Source: Spirosoma pollinicola (GTDB taxonomy: Bacteria > Bacteroidota > Bacteroidia > Cytophagales > Spirosomataceae). Taken from it: a stretch of DNA of 64,000 nt. The DNA lies in NCBI RefSeq assembly GCF_002831565.1, contig NZ_CP025096.1:8304468-8368467 (forward strand). The letters are read 5' to 3'. A program made the position numbers and the translations under genes. Positions 53,253-63,066 of this stretch are shown here, piece after piece. The first letter of the stretch is position 1. Each line of letters opens with the position of its first letter. Below the pieces are notes generated by a model. That model had not been told where the DNA came from. It saw only the letters and a program-made list of their open reading frames with translations, and ran no database searches.

Positions 53253-55490
53253 TTAGAGAGTAAGCCCAACGGTGAGTTGAGCACTCCGACCATCCGATGG
53301 CCAAACCCCAGGACCTGGATAGAATGTAGGGCGCTTAGTGAAATACTGCTGATTGAACAGATTATTGATGCTACCACGAAGGGTGAGCAGCCGTTTGATG
53401 CGCCAGGTGCCATTCAGATCCACCAGGCTATAGGCAGGTACCGGACCGACCGCCCCATTGGCTGAAGGAACAGCGGTATTCAATGCATCGGAAAACGTTT
53501 GGGCTACATAGCTGTACTGGAGGGTCAAACTAGCCCCTCCGTAACGAGCTGTCAGACCATTACGAGACGTCCAACGTGGAGCCGACTCCACCTGATTACC
53601 CGTCACGTTCCGGTTTTCCGTTCCGGCCGAAACGCGACCAGCGATATAACGAGCGTTGTTAAAGGCTGTTGAGGTAAACCCACTGATTAGCAGTTTTTCG
53701 GAACGAAATAGCTGGGTTTCCAGCAACGCTTCAACCCCCGTGCTCCGGCTATCGCCGATATTGGTCCGAAGAACGTAATTCACCCCATCGCCATCCGGGT
53801 TGGTCAGTAGTACTGTGCCCAATCGATTGCGATACAGCAGATCAAAGAGGGTCACATTTACATGGATGCCCTGCCAGCGCCCTTCCAGGCCAATCTCAGC
53901 ATTGTAGCCATAGGCATCTTTCAAATTGTTGTCGACCCGTTCATACACCGAGGCTGGAATAATATCTTTAAACACAACAGGACGATACGCTTGCGCCCAG
54001 CCGCCGTAGAGTTTCACCTCATTCGATAGTTTGTACTGGCCATTGATACCCAACAACGCAAAATGGTGGCTGATATCCCGAGGCAGGTTGGCATTATCAT
54101 AATAGGAGATCGTACCCCGCATCTCGGTCGTACCACGTTCAACCCGAATACCCGGCGACACCGTCAGACGATCGGTTAGATAGAAGTGATTTTCGGCAAA
54201 AGCTGCGAAGTTCTTTGTCCGATAATGCAGGTCCCGTTTGAAGGGAGCCGTCAGGCTCAAATCGAACTCACTACCCGTTGTGCCCACGCCAAGTTGCCGA
54301 CGGTGCAGATCAGTGCTCATGAGTTGAACACCAGCCGCTAAAGCACCATTAATACCACCCAGCTTGTATTGATGCAACAATCTAGCTTCCGTCGTATAGC
54401 TGTTGAAGTTGTCAATATCGACTTGACGATTTCGGTACTGACCCGTTACCCGGCTGATCGTATCAGGAACGGTCGCAAACGCATCCAACTGAACACTGTT
54501 GCGAGCACCCAACACGGCTGAATTTGTCCACAGTACACTAGTCCGATCAGAGATTTTCCAGTTCAATTTTACCGATGGGATATAAATGTCCGGGTTGAAA
54601 TAGTTTCGGCTACGGGTCGATTGGCGCGAATCTTGGGCAAACATCGCATCGGTGAGTGGACCAGGAATGTGATAAGTGTACGTCGAACGACCCAGTTCTG
54701 CCGTTAGGCTCACCCATTTCGAGGCCTGAAACTGCAACGAACCAAACTGAGCCTGTGAATCTGAGTTACTATTCTGGCGATAGCCATCCGAATGCCGCCG
54801 GTAATAGTAAGCGTAGTAGGTCCATTTGCCAATCCGTCCACCAATCGCATTGTAGGTGCTCCGCAGCCCATATGACCCCACCGAGTTAATTGTCTCAAAG
54901 GCGAAACGGCGTGTTGTATCCGCTTTTTTGGTGATATAATTTAGCATTCCTCCAAATTGTGCACCATACTGAAGCGAGCCCATACCCCGCACAAATTCAA
55001 TACGCTCCATGCTTTCCATGGGGGGCGAATAGTGACTGGCCGGGTATCCATACATATCGGAGTTGGTGATGACCCCGTTCAGGCGAATGTTATTTTCCCA
55101 GGATCGGTGCGGATCTAGTCCACGGGTAGACACATTGATCTGATTACCTGTTCCGTCCATGTCGTAGACAAATACGCCGGGAATGCGGGCAAAAATCTGC
55201 CGGGGATTTTTCTCGGCAATGTTTGCATCAATTTCGGAGAGCCGAATGACTTCACTGCGCTTGCCCCCCATCAGGTAGGTCCCATGTATTTCGGGCAACG
55301 TTTCAACGACAATAGCGCGAGCCCCTTTCACCGTAACAGGACTGAGGGTATGGGAGCGTAAGGAGTCGTCAGTGGCTTTGGTTTGACCGATAGCGTCGGA
55401 TACGGGTTGAAGGAGAGCAATAGCGCCCAATAGTCCCACGACGAGCCGTCTGGGGATGTTCGTATATAGGTGTAAACTGTGTTTTTTCAT
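53253..55490 (-). CDS. FecA-like TonB-dependent receptor
   Basis: 745 residues. Signal peptide (RLVVGLLGAIALLQPVSDAI, cleavage near GQT); no STN or carboxypeptidase-like domain. Plug: SPVTVKGARAIVVETLPEIH, RIPGVFVYDMDGTGNQINVS with TRGLDPHRSWENNIRLNGV and MERIEFVRGMGSLQYGAQFG. Barrel with normal C-terminal strand (RSAQLTVGLTL). The plug pattern resembles the Fe3+-dicitrate (FecA) group, so a metal chelate is a likely cargo, but it is not proven. It follows a gene for a small exported protein (55721) on the same strand. Confidence 0.88.
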   Translation of the reverse strand: MKKHSLHLYTNIPRRLVVGLLGAIALLQPVSDAIGQTKATDDSLRSHTLSPVTVKGARAIVVETLPEIHGTYLMGGKRSEVIRLSEIDANIAEKNPRQIFARIPGVFVYDMDGTGNQINVSTRGLDPHRSWENNIRLNGVITNSDMYGYPASHYSPPMESMERIEFVRGMGSLQYGAQFGGMLNYITKKADTTRRFAFETINSVGSYGLRSTYNAIGGRIGKWTYYAYYYRRHSDGYRQNSNSDSQAQFGSLQFQASKWVSLTAELGRSTYTYHIPGPLTDAMFAQDSRQSTRSRNYFNPDIYIPSVKLNWKISDRTSVLWTNSAVLGARNSVQLDAFATVPDTISRVTGQYRNRQVDIDNFNSYTTEARLLHQYKLGGINGALAAGVQLMSTDLHRRQLGVGTTGSEFDLSLTAPFKRDLHYRTKNFAAFAENHFYLTDRLTVSPGIRVERGTTEMRGTISYYDNANLPRDISHHFALLGINGQYKLSNEVKLYGGWAQAYRPVVFKDIIPASVYERVDNNLKDAYGYNAEIGLEGRWQGIHVNVTLFDLLYRNRLGTVLLTNPDGDGVNYVLRTNIGDSRSTGVEALLETQLFRSEKLLISGFTSTAFNNARYIAGRVSAGTENRNVTGNQVESAPRWTSRNGLTARYGGASLTLQYSYVAQTFSDALNTAVPSANGAVGPVPAYSLVDLNGTWRIKRLLTLRGSINNLFNQQYFTKRPTFYPGPGVWPSDGRSAQLTVGLTL

Positions 55491-55720
55491 GAATGTAAGA
55501 AATGCTTGATATTGGTTGATTTGGCCAAAGCTGGTTTCCCGTTAGGGCGAATAGCAGCACAGATGGCCTCTTTACCAACGGATTACCTTGGTCAGAATGA
55601 TTCCTACTGGAAAAGAAAGAGGCATGCGGTATCGAAGGTAGCGGTGAGCTACGCCAATGGATACGACAAGGCAATACGCTTGGGCCCCGGTCTGAGCTAA
55701 TTTGTTACCAGAAAAATGGC

Positions 55721-56269
55721 TTAGGCTTCGGGCGGTGGCGAATGAACCGGATAGGGCCGCGAAGATAGACTGGGCTGTCCGGTTGGTAAGTGGCTGGTTT
55801 CGTGTTGTCCCAGTGTCAGAAAACAAAAATTAGCTCGTGGAGTCAGCGAGTATTCCGTCAAAAGAAGTTTGAGGAACTTATTGGCTTTCCTTTGAGAGTC
55901 AGCCATTCCCTCAATATGGTGGTTGAGAAAGGCCAGCAAATCAGCCTGACCAAACGTCTTTTGCTTGCGCTTAATCTCTAATCCAGCGATGAAAAGCGTA
56001 TCGTTACGAATTTCCAGGCTTACGACATCGTAGAAATGGCCTTGATGACTAAATCCTTCTTCTGTATTTCGAGCGATGGCATAGGCCTCATCAGACTTAT
56101 TCTTGAGTGGGACCTGAAATTCAATCAGACTATCCGTTGCCCGATACACGATCAGCCGCTCCGATAAATCCTGTTCTGCCTGCCACCAACTAGTAACACA
56201 CGCCAGCATATACGCCAGCGTATGATAAAATAGTAGGGCAAATAGACTAAAAGGAACCGCTTTTTTCAT
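55721..56269 (-). CDS. Hypothetical exported protein upstream of FecA-like receptor
   Basis: 182 residues. N-terminal hydrophobic helix (AVPFSLFALLFYHTLAYMLA). The middle has Lys/Asp-rich beta segments (YRATDSLIEFQVPLKNKSDE, GHFYDVVSLEIRNDTLFIAG, LLAFLNHHIEGM). The C-terminus is Pro/His-rich (HETSHLPTGQ, PVHSPPPEA). Similar small proteins often precede metal-related TonB receptors in Bacteroidota; the His clusters hint at metal binding. 230 bases separate it from the receptor. Confidence 0.55.
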   Translation of the reverse strand: MKKAVPFSLFALLFYHTLAYMLACVTSWWQAEQDLSERLIVYRATDSLIEFQVPLKNKSDEAYAIARNTEEGFSHQGHFYDVVSLEIRNDTLFIAGLEIKRKQKTFGQADLLAFLNHHIEGMADSQRKANKFLKLLLTEYSLTPRANFCFLTLGQHETSHLPTGQPSLSSRPYPVHSPPPEA

Positions 56270-56504
56270 GTAATACGAGCACTAGTGCTAATCGCAGCCC
56301 AAAAATAATACCAGAAGATCTGTTTTTGATAGATCTAAATAAAATAGCTTTCCAAGCCTGGGCCAGAACAAAAATGTGTAGTGGTTTACCAGCTTGATTA
56401 TAAAATTCTTCGGGTGAGCTGTGGAAGCTACGAATAGATCGAGTTGGTCGGTACACCAGGGCGGAACCTGTGGATTATTAGATTGCTATCATGAAATTGA
56501 ACAT

Positions 56505-56530
56505 TCTCACAAAATGCTCATTTGACGAAG
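56505..56530 (+). repeat. Dispersed motif, partial
   Basis: TCTCA CAAAAT GCTCATT TGACGAAG: left half and end conserved, TGAGAC half partly lost. Confidence 0.4.
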
Positions 56531-56559
56531 ATACTCTGTGAATACTTGACCATCGGTGA

Positions 56560-57261
56560 CTAGAGCCGGTGAGCAACAGACAAGGCCACCAGCCGGTTTT
56601 TGTAGCTACCCGCGTAAAAAGGAATGTAAGCGAGGGGGCTAGGGCCAATGTCGCGCAGACCCGCTTCATAGCTCAAGCCCAGCGTCGCTCGACCCAGCTC
56701 AAGACCCACCCCAGCCCCCAGCCCCACGTCCAGCCGCTGTAACCCCCGCTCCCCGAAGGTGGGCTCTTGCCAGGTGCTATACTCAATCATGTCCCCGTAG
56801 ATAATGTCGCCGGTTAGCTGGGTTTTGCCCCCTAAACCGTACGCTACGTAAGGCCCCGCGTGGAGCACTAGTTTGGTCGTCGATCCCAGCGGCAGCGTAT
56901 AGCCCAAATACAGGGGCAGCTGAGCATACCACTGCTGACTAACCAGACGGGTCTGCCGACCGGGTAGCACAAAATTATCGCCAAAGCCCAGCGACGAAGT
57001 GCCGCTCATCGTCATGCCCTTGCTGGTCAGACTGAGGCCCGATTGCAGAAACAGATTGGCTTTCAGAAAGTAGCTTAGGGTGGCCCCCAGATGAAGCCCG
57101 AACTTGGCGCGACCAGGAGGAATGGCTGGGTCAGCCAGCTGGAGAGCGGACAGATTAAGCCCGACCTGGAGGCCGATCTGCCAGGATTTGGTCTGGGCGA
57201 ATAGGCTTAGGTGGCTCACCAAGAGCAAACTAGTCAACAATAAGCGGTAGGGGTTTCTCAT
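56560..57261 (-). CDS. Outer membrane beta-barrel protein (PorT-like)
   Basis: 233 residues. Signal peptide (LLLTSLLLVSHLSLFAQ), then an eight-strand-type barrel with alternating aromatic strands: WQIGLQVGLNLSALQLAD, FGLHLGATLSYFLKANLF, QSGLSLTSKGM, YLGYTLPLGSTTKLVLHAGP, VGLELGRATLGLSYEAGLRD. The C-terminal strand ends in HRL. PF13568-type proteins include PorT of type IX secretion, but most have unknown functions. Monocistronic. Confidence 0.78.
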   Translation of the reverse strand: MRNPYRLLLTSLLLVSHLSLFAQTKSWQIGLQVGLNLSALQLADPAIPPGRAKFGLHLGATLSYFLKANLFLQSGLSLTSKGMTMSGTSSLGFGDNFVLPGRQTRLVSQQWYAQLPLYLGYTLPLGSTTKLVLHAGPYVAYGLGGKTQLTGDIIYGDMIEYSTWQEPTFGERGLQRLDVGLGAGVGLELGRATLGLSYEAGLRDIGPSPLAYIPFYAGSYKNRLVALSVAHRL

Positions 57262-57577
57262 AACGATTGTAGGGGCTTTACCTTAATTCATGGGGATGAC
57301 CGCAAAGTAAGGCCAAGGGTTGGCAAGAGAGGTTATTTTTGTTTTTTTTCCTGGGTATGGGGCCGCCTTCTAGCTGGGAGCGTCCTATATGATGGCTGGC
57401 GAGAGTTCAGCACGAAACGGTATATAATTGTTAGTGTAATTAATCTCAAAATATGCTGATATAATACCACGTATACACGACCAAACCGTTCTAAGTAGCT
57501 AACTACTACGTTTCTCTTTTAAGTAGTGAAAGACGGCTAACTTTGCCTGGGTAGTCCTCCTTATCTTATTCCGAACG
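57262..57577. other. Intergenic, divergent promoter region
   Basis: About 316 bases between divergent genes. The motif half-copy TCTCAAAATATGCT begins at 57444. Nothing else. Confidence 0.3.
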
Positions 57578-58027
57578 ATGCAGAAAGCCGTACTCTTAGA
57601 TATGTTAGCCCAAAACCGAACAACTTGTTCGTTTGCGTTCGATCAAATTACCGTCGAGAACCTCCCTCTTCGACTCAATGACGAAACGGCTTCGATCGGG
57701 TTCATTTATCGGCATGTGGGCGAGATGATGAATTTGTTTGGCTTGTTCTTTGGTCTGCCCGTTGAGATTCAAAATACGACCATGGGCGAACTCGATAAGG
57801 GCCAAGGGCAGGATATCAAACCTAGTCAAGAGTTAATAGCCGCTGGCTATGCGATGTTTGAGGCTTATGTCGAGACGACCCCTGATGAAGCCTGGCATGA
57901 TACCATCGAGACGCCTTTCTTCGGTACGGTTTCCCGAGCGCGTTTATTTAGTCATGTGCTGTTTCACACCGCGCATCATGCTGGCCAGCTTTCGTTAACC
58001 TTGAGCCGAGCAAAGAAGGGGTTATAG
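57578..58027 (+). CDS. DinB superfamily protein
   Basis: 149 residues, four-helix DinB/YfiT fold: ASIGFIYRHVGEMMNLFGLF (first metal His), VETTPDEAWHDTIETPFF, and the C-terminal HVLFHTAHHAGQLSLTLSRA with paired His ligands. Unknown substrate. Monocistronic. Confidence 0.85.
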   Translation: MQKAVLLDMLAQNRTTCSFAFDQITVENLPLRLNDETASIGFIYRHVGEMMNLFGLFFGLPVEIQNTTMGELDKGQGQDIKPSQELIAAGYAMFEAYVETTPDEAWHDTIETPFFGTVSRARLFSHVLFHTAHHAGQLSLTLSRAKKGL

Positions 58028-58122
58028 TCATCAACTAGTAGGGCTGGGGGGCTGGGCAGCAAATAAAAATCAGTGTTTCCTAAAATCCTCATTTTAGATT
58101 ACTCATCTCAATGAACTGATTA

Positions 58123-59631
58123 TTACCAATGTTCTTCTGCAATCTCTCTGGCGAGCCGACTAGTAATATTCACTTTCGCATCCTGAAACACAAAAACGGT
58201 GGTTCCCCGCTCCCGGGCATATGGACTTCTGATCGAATCCTCGATATAGCCAGCCCTAAATAAAGCACCTGTCTCTTCAAGCTCATCCCCAATTGCCTGA
58301 GCTTCTTTAACCCGGATGAGATGCCTATACGTTTTGGTGAGATCAAACCAGTCTAAATAATCCGCGTTAAAAGCAACAGCGTTGATGTTCTGACTGGTGT
58401 AATAATTAATCGCGCCAGCCTGCCCGTAATTATCACAAAGGACCAACGTATGCGCCGGATCGGCAAGATGGCAATACGCGGTATCCACTTTTGCGGCTAA
58501 TTCCTGCCAGCCTAGCATATCCGCAAAATCCTGGGGTACTGGATGGTCTTGGCCATCTTCCCAGCGCAAGAGGCCCCACGGCTTATACCGCTCGGGATGA
58601 TCGGCAATTTCCTGAGGGGATCTGTTGGGAAACGCTACCTGATACACAGGAATAAAACAAAGCATGGGAAGAGCTAGTAACGCAGCCCGCCCCCACGTTG
58701 ATTGGATGTTAACCGTCAAGTAAACGGCGCCAAAGGCTATGTAAACAGGGTAAATACCAATGGCGTAGTAATCTTTGGCTCTCAGCAAGATGAATGTCGC
58801 TAGCGTAAAAACGAAGGCATAACCGAAAGCGCGGTAGTCTTTGAAAGGCGTATAAACGAGAAGACTGTATAATCCGGCCGCTATGATCAGTAGGGAACCC
58901 ATAAAGAACAAGAGCTGCTGCTTCAGAAAATGGAGCCGACTCACATGAATCAGCTGAGTTTGAGCGAGTAATTTCATATGATGAAACACCGGAAACCCAT
59001 GTACGCATTGCCAGATCAAGTTGGGTAAAATCAGCAGCAAGCCAAGCAGTAACACCAGATAAAGCTGGCGATTCAGCAACAAAGCCCGTTGTGGCGTAAG
59101 GAGGATGGCGGGTAGCAAGCCAACGAGCAGAAAAACAATATTGTATTTATTGAGAAATCCGATGGCAACGGCAACCCAAAACCAGTACATCCACTTTTTG
59201 TCGTTGGACTGGATGTACTTAATCCAGACAAAATACAAGCTTGTCCAGCATAACACATCCAACGAATTGGGTTGAAGAAGCTGGTTCAATCGTAATAACC
59301 CGGAAAACAAAACCCCCGTGGCTGCCAGCACACAGGCAAACAAGTTACCTTTCAGGGCTTCGACTGTTTTCCATACCACCAGCAGGGTCAAGGCGCCAAA
59401 GAAGGCGGGGAAAAAGCGAATAATCAACGGTGCATTGCCAAGCCACTTACTGATTAAGGCAATCCAGGCGGTAACTGGCGGCACCGATACGTATCCCCAG
59501 TCCAGATGGTTAGCTTGGTCCAGATGCAAATATTCATCCCGCTGTAAATCATACTCAGGGCTCAAGAGAAGATATTGCAAAACGAACTTGGCCAGGATAA
59601 AGCCAATTAGGCAAAACACGTTCTTTGACAT
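58123..59631 (-). CDS. GT39-family membrane glycosyltransferase (ArnT/PMT-like)
   Basis: 502 residues with about 10-11 membrane helices. The first periplasmic loop has the signature DLQRDEYLHLDQANHLDWGY (catalytic Asp-Glu pair) and VSVPPVTAWIALISKWLGN, as in the ArnT/PMT superfamily that moves sugars from polyprenyl phosphate. The C-terminal half is a soluble periplasmic domain (LVLCDNYGQAGAINYYTSQN, AVAFNADYLDWFDLT). The acceptor is unknown (protein or lipid A-like). Monocistronic. Confidence 0.85.
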   Translation of the reverse strand: MSKNVFCLIGFILAKFVLQYLLLSPEYDLQRDEYLHLDQANHLDWGYVSVPPVTAWIALISKWLGNAPLIIRFFPAFFGALTLLVVWKTVEALKGNLFACVLAATGVLFSGLLRLNQLLQPNSLDVLCWTSLYFVWIKYIQSNDKKWMYWFWVAVAIGFLNKYNIVFLLVGLLPAILLTPQRALLLNRQLYLVLLLGLLLILPNLIWQCVHGFPVFHHMKLLAQTQLIHVSRLHFLKQQLLFFMGSLLIIAAGLYSLLVYTPFKDYRAFGYAFVFTLATFILLRAKDYYAIGIYPVYIAFGAVYLTVNIQSTWGRAALLALPMLCFIPVYQVAFPNRSPQEIADHPERYKPWGLLRWEDGQDHPVPQDFADMLGWQELAAKVDTAYCHLADPAHTLVLCDNYGQAGAINYYTSQNINAVAFNADYLDWFDLTKTYRHLIRVKEAQAIGDELEETGALFRAGYIEDSIRSPYARERGTTVFVFQDAKVNITSRLAREIAEEHW

Positions 59632-59888
59632 TGGGTGTAGTACAGGTTGAAATCGACGATTGGGGCCGACGTGAGATGACCACTAGGTTGATGCCCTATT
59701 ACAGTAGATGGTTGCGTCCGATCAAAAAGAATCTTATCTGTTAGTTAAGGTTTACGGCTACGGCGTTTCGTAAAAAGCTCTTTTGGAGAACGCTGATTCT
59801 GGGGTTCGTAAATAGGGCGATTCGTAAAACGAATGCAATAGTCATCTAATGCCTAAGCCAGTAACAAAAGTAGATTCTTGATAACCCA

Positions 59889-60587
59889 TCAAGTTAGAGT
59901 TAGTCGTTCCAGCGTCACAATAGTAACCGACTCAGGGCGCTTTTCGTAGCGCACTAACTCCAGCGAGATGGGATTGACCTGACCGTAGTCTGTGGAACGA
60001 TGCTGCTCGATATAATCCACTAAGGCTTCGGGTTTAGCTAGTCGGGAAGTGCCATAGACGATCAGGCTGGCGTGAGCGTTGATCCGGGGCTGGTTCTGCT
60101 CAGGTCCCTGTAAAAGCTCATGATGAGCTAAAAGCTCGTGAAACTGCTCACGCAACGCCTGAAGTTGATCAGTGGCCGGAAAGCCTTGCAGGATAACGCC
60201 TACCCGGTTGGCCGATAAGCCAGCAAAGCGGATCGACAAGTCCAGCGCATTCGGTGTAAGCTGTCTCATCAGTTGACGGTAGATGTTGACCCACCGATCA
60301 TCCGGGGTAATCGGTTCTCGAAAATACTCGATGGATCGAAGCGTAATGTGGAACGTCATCGGGTTATAGAACGTATGTCCCTCACCCGTATAGGCCCGTA
60401 ACTGGGTCAGTAGGCCGTCTAAGGATTCCCCAAATGGGGCCGGTAAGCGCAAAATAGCACTCACCCCCCAACGTTTGCTGGTTGCATCGGGAACAGGATC
60501 ACCATCAATATCATTGCGCAGCAAATCCGGCTTACCTATCGACCACATGTGGTCATAACCGCTTCGAATCGGGCTGTCTGGTCTCAT
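59889..60587 (-). CDS. 2H phosphoesterase-like protein
   Basis: 232 residues. Two H-x-T/S motifs typical of the 2H (LigT/cyclic phosphodiesterase) fold are visible: MTFHITLRSIEYF at about residue 79 and NAHASLIVYGTSRL at about 178, spaced as in the superfamily. No signal peptide. RNA 2',3' end or cyclic nucleotide hydrolysis would be typical, but no substrate is indicated. Monocistronic. Confidence 0.65.
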   Translation of the reverse strand: MRPDSPIRSGYDHMWSIGKPDLLRNDIDGDPVPDATSKRWGVSAILRLPAPFGESLDGLLTQLRAYTGEGHTFYNPMTFHITLRSIEYFREPITPDDRWVNIYRQLMRQLTPNALDLSIRFAGLSANRVGVILQGFPATDQLQALREQFHELLAHHELLQGPEQNQPRINAHASLIVYGTSRLAKPEALVDYIEQHRSTDYGQVNPISLELVRYEKRPESVTIVTLERLTLT

Positions 60588-60696
60588 AGCTAATGGTGGA
60601 AGAAAAAAATACCAATTGGGAAACTAATAGACCCCTTAGTTAGGGGCGTAAATAAGCAAGCGGTTGGCGGTTATTCAAGAAGAATAGATAGGGCTC

Positions 60697-60987
60697 TTAA
60701 CATGGATTCAGTCGATTCGCCATCAACTTCATCTGCGCTAACGACTGCTCCGCTTCGGCTTTGGTGAGTTCCTCTAACTCGTAAATAAATAGAATAGGAC
60801 CTAGCTCATCTTCCTGGTACTGCGCCTTCAAACCAATCCAGATCATCCACTCCGGCGCATGGATAATTGGGCAGACGCTCAAGGCCTGGCTCTGATCAAT
60901 CAACGGATAGTAGTGGGCATATTGGGCCAATCGTCGCTGTAATACCGTATGGATTCCGGCCTGGACATCAGCGGGTTGGACTTGCAA
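60697..60987 (-). pseudogene. 5'-truncated hypothetical gene
   Basis: A 96-residue frame (PADVQAGIHTVLQRRLAQYA, APEWMIWIGLKAQYQ, ELTKAEAEQSLAQMKLMANR) from a TTG at 60987. It looks like the C-terminal part of a longer protein: no ATG or upstream region remains because the IS3 fragment begins at about 60993. Family not recognised. Confidence 0.45.
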
Positions 60988-61005
60988 CAGTATAGTGGAG
61001 ATTTT

Positions 61006-61273
61006 TTAGGCGGCCATTGAGGAAGTGTAAAAATAAGATTCCTGTTGACTGGGCGTGCGGTAATTCAATACTGAATGCTTCCGTCGGCGGTTGTACCATC
61101 CCTCGATATACTCGAAAGTAGCCAACCGAGCCGCTGCCCGCGTGGCAAAATAAGTATGATTGACCATCTCGCACTTGAGGGTCTTAAAAAAACTCTCAGC
61201 AACCGCATTATCCCAGCAATTTCCCTTGCGGCTCATACTTTGCGCCACCGGTAAGTCCTTTAGTTCATCCCTA
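61006..61273 (-). pseudogene. IS3-family OrfB C-terminal fragment (IS150-like)
   Basis: The minus-strand frame reads DELKDLPVAQSMSRKGNCWD, NAVAESFFKTLKCEMVNHTY (catalytic Glu) and FEYIEGWYNRRRKHSVLNYR up to a natural stop near 61006. It is open up to 61273, where it meets CTAGCTAGCTAG. The IS right end (TATAGTGGAGATTTTTTAGG) lies at about 60992-61011. A different IS3 subgroup from copies 1 and 2. Confidence 0.85.
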
Positions 61274-61285
61274 CTAGCTAGCTAG
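61274..61285. other. Six-frame stop palindrome CTAGCTAGCTAG (junction 3)
   Basis: Joins an IS3 transposase fragment reading leftward to an ISKra4-like fragment reading rightward. Both are cut mid-gene at the palindrome. Identical to those at 2696 and 35161. Confidence 0.75.
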
Positions 61286-61564
61286 AAGAAGAGGAGCTTA
61301 CGGGATTCAGTTTGTTCTTATCTGGAGTCCAATCGCGACCGGATGGACTATGCGGGTTATCAAAAGCGGGGTCTGTTAATCGGTTCGGGAGCCATTGAAT
61401 CAGCCCACCGGACGGTGGTCCAAAAAAGGCTGAAGCGATCGGGCCAACGCTGGAGTGTGGCCGGTGCTCAACATGTGCTAAATCTACGCACTTGCTTTAT
61501 GAGCGAACGCTGGGAGTTGGTTAGAAAACATATCGAACCCTTCAATTACGCAATGGCCGCGTAG
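61286..61564 (+). pseudogene. ISKra4-like transposase C-terminal fragment
   Basis: The plus frame reads YAGYQKRGLLIGSGAIESAH, RTVVQKRLKRSGQRWSVAGA and QHVLNLRTCFMSERWELVR, matching the C-terminal region of ISKra4-type transposases (GSGxxES, GxRW). It ends at TAG 61562-61564. The inverted-repeat end GGGTGCATTTCA (minus strand) lies at 61584, where it interrupts an integrase gene. Confidence 0.8.
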
Positions 61565-61584
61565 CGACAATTTGAAATGCACCC

Positions 61585-62680
61585 TTTGCAACGGTATCTT
61601 GTCGCCAGCGTTTTGGGCGAACGAATGACGGGCAATATGCATGGTTAGCGTCTTTTCGATTCCGGCGGCAGGTGCTACATACTTCTTCAAACATTTATCG
61701 ATAGCACTGGTCTTGAAGGCAATCGTACGTTCCGTAATGAACTTGTCGTCAAGGTTGACATCTTTAAGTTCAGGAAAGACCAAGTCATCCTTATTGCGCT
61801 GAAATGCCTTGTATTGCGCCGTGATCTGAAGTGCCTTGTCCGGCACCTTGAGCGAGCCGCCTTTATTGTTCTTGCCCATCTCGTAATGCAGCCGGTCGTT
61901 TTGGAAGTCGCTCCATCGCAGACGCAACACATCGCTGATCCGCACCCCGGCCAAGTAGTAAGAGAATAGCCAAAGGTTCCGTACATGGTGCGGCTGGCCT
62001 TCGAGAGAAACTGTTTCAAGACGTTCTAACTCATCTTGATTCAGGCCGACCTTGGACGAGTCAGGAAACTTGATCTTCATTTTTCCTTTGCCAAATGGAT
62101 AAAACTTCTCGTCAACCGCACCTTCTTTAATAGCGTGACTAAAGACCGAGCGCATCATGACGATGTGGTTGATAGCCGATCGTTCTGAAAGATTGAGTTT
62201 CGTACGGATATGACCTTTGAACCGTTCCAGCACCGCAACGGTGATTTCCGGTAAGGCAATATCCTGTTTTATAAATTCTTTAAAGTGCTTGACGCGCGGC
62301 TTGTCAGCCGTGTACTGATTGTATTTGCCAGCCTCTTTCAGACGTTGCAGATACAGATCAGCCTGGGCAAAGAAAGTTGATCCTGTGGATGGTTTGATCC
62401 TTTGCCGAACGGCATGGGATGAGACATGTGATTTCTGCGTTTCGAGTTCTATGGCCTGTTTTTCTGCTTCCAGCTTTTTGGTTGACAAAAAGTTGTTAAG
62501 CCAGGTGCTGTTCGGATATGATTTTTTGACGCGCTGTTTATCGGCGTCCCAATCATCAGACTTTATACTGTAATCGAAATAGATATAAGAAGATTTACGA
62601 TCTTTGGTAATGCGAATGGCAAGGGGAAAGGTACCATCCTTTTTCTTTTCCTTGCGAAGTACAATATTGATAGTTGCCAT
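61585..62680 (-). pseudogene. Tyrosine recombinase/integrase truncated by ISKra4-like insertion
   Basis: About 365 residues remain. The N-terminal Arm/SAM-like domain (KDGTFPLAIRITKDRKSSYI, IYFDYSIKSDDWDADKQRVK) and the core domain are present, with catalytic Arg in AGVRISDVLRLRW and HxxR in LTMHIARHSFAQNAG. After KIPLQ the sequence turns into the reverse of the IS end, so the C-terminal catalytic Tyr is missing. The frame then reads about 30 foreign residues. It lies 126 bases from a tRNA-Phe fragment, i.e. beside its probable att site. Confidence 0.85.
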
Positions 62681-62805
62681 TTTGCCTACAACAATCCTAC
62701 AACAAGAGGTGGTTTAGCCCGGAATCTTGTGTATTAATGTGAGCGCTAAGCTACTCAAAATCAGCAATATCGAATCATATCAGACCATATAAAATCATTT
62801 TACGA

Positions 62806-62854
62806 AGGACTGAAAATCCTTGTGTCGGCGGTTCGATTCCGTCCATCACCACCA
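62806..62854 (+). tRNA. tRNA-Phe 3' fragment (attachment-site copy)
   Basis: The sequence starts at the anticodon arm (GGACTGAAAATCC, GAA anticodon), then a variable loop, T-arm (GGCGG TTCGATT CCGTC) and acceptor half CATCACC plus ACCA. The 5' half (D-arm, GGTGATG) is not present upstream, so this is the 3' half only, as left behind at an integration site. The integrase at 62680 points away from it. Confidence 0.85.
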
Positions 62855-62865
62855 CCCTAACGCGA

Positions 62866-62891
62866 GCCTTCCCAATCGGGAAGGCTTTTTT
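62866..62891 (+). terminator. tRNA terminator
   Basis: Stem GCCTTCCC/GGGAAGGC with loop AATC, then TTTTTT. Located 11 bases after the tRNA CCA, consistent with the original end of the tRNA gene. Confidence 0.8.
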
Positions 62892-62944
62892 ATGGCCCAT
62901 TGTCTCAAGTATTTCCTTTTTGCAATCATCAGACTAGAAAACTA

Positions 62945-62996
62945 ATTTGCTGTCATAATAATAGTATGCAAGCATACTATTATTATGACAGCAAAT
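62945..62996. repeat. Perfect 25-bp inverted repeat
   Basis: Arms 62945-62969 and 62972-62996 match at all 25 positions around a 2-base centre. AT-rich. No gene. It may be cruciform-forming or a terminator. Confidence 0.6.
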
Positions 62997-63066
62997 ATAC
63001 TGCTTTCACTAAATCTAACAAGAGTTAAACAGGGTTGTTTTGGATTTAAACCAGACGGGCCCTTAA

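Noticed and set aside
55491-55720. Possible riboswitch upstream of the FecA-like receptor
   Set aside because: No conserved cobalamin- or TPP-type core sequence could be matched by eye.
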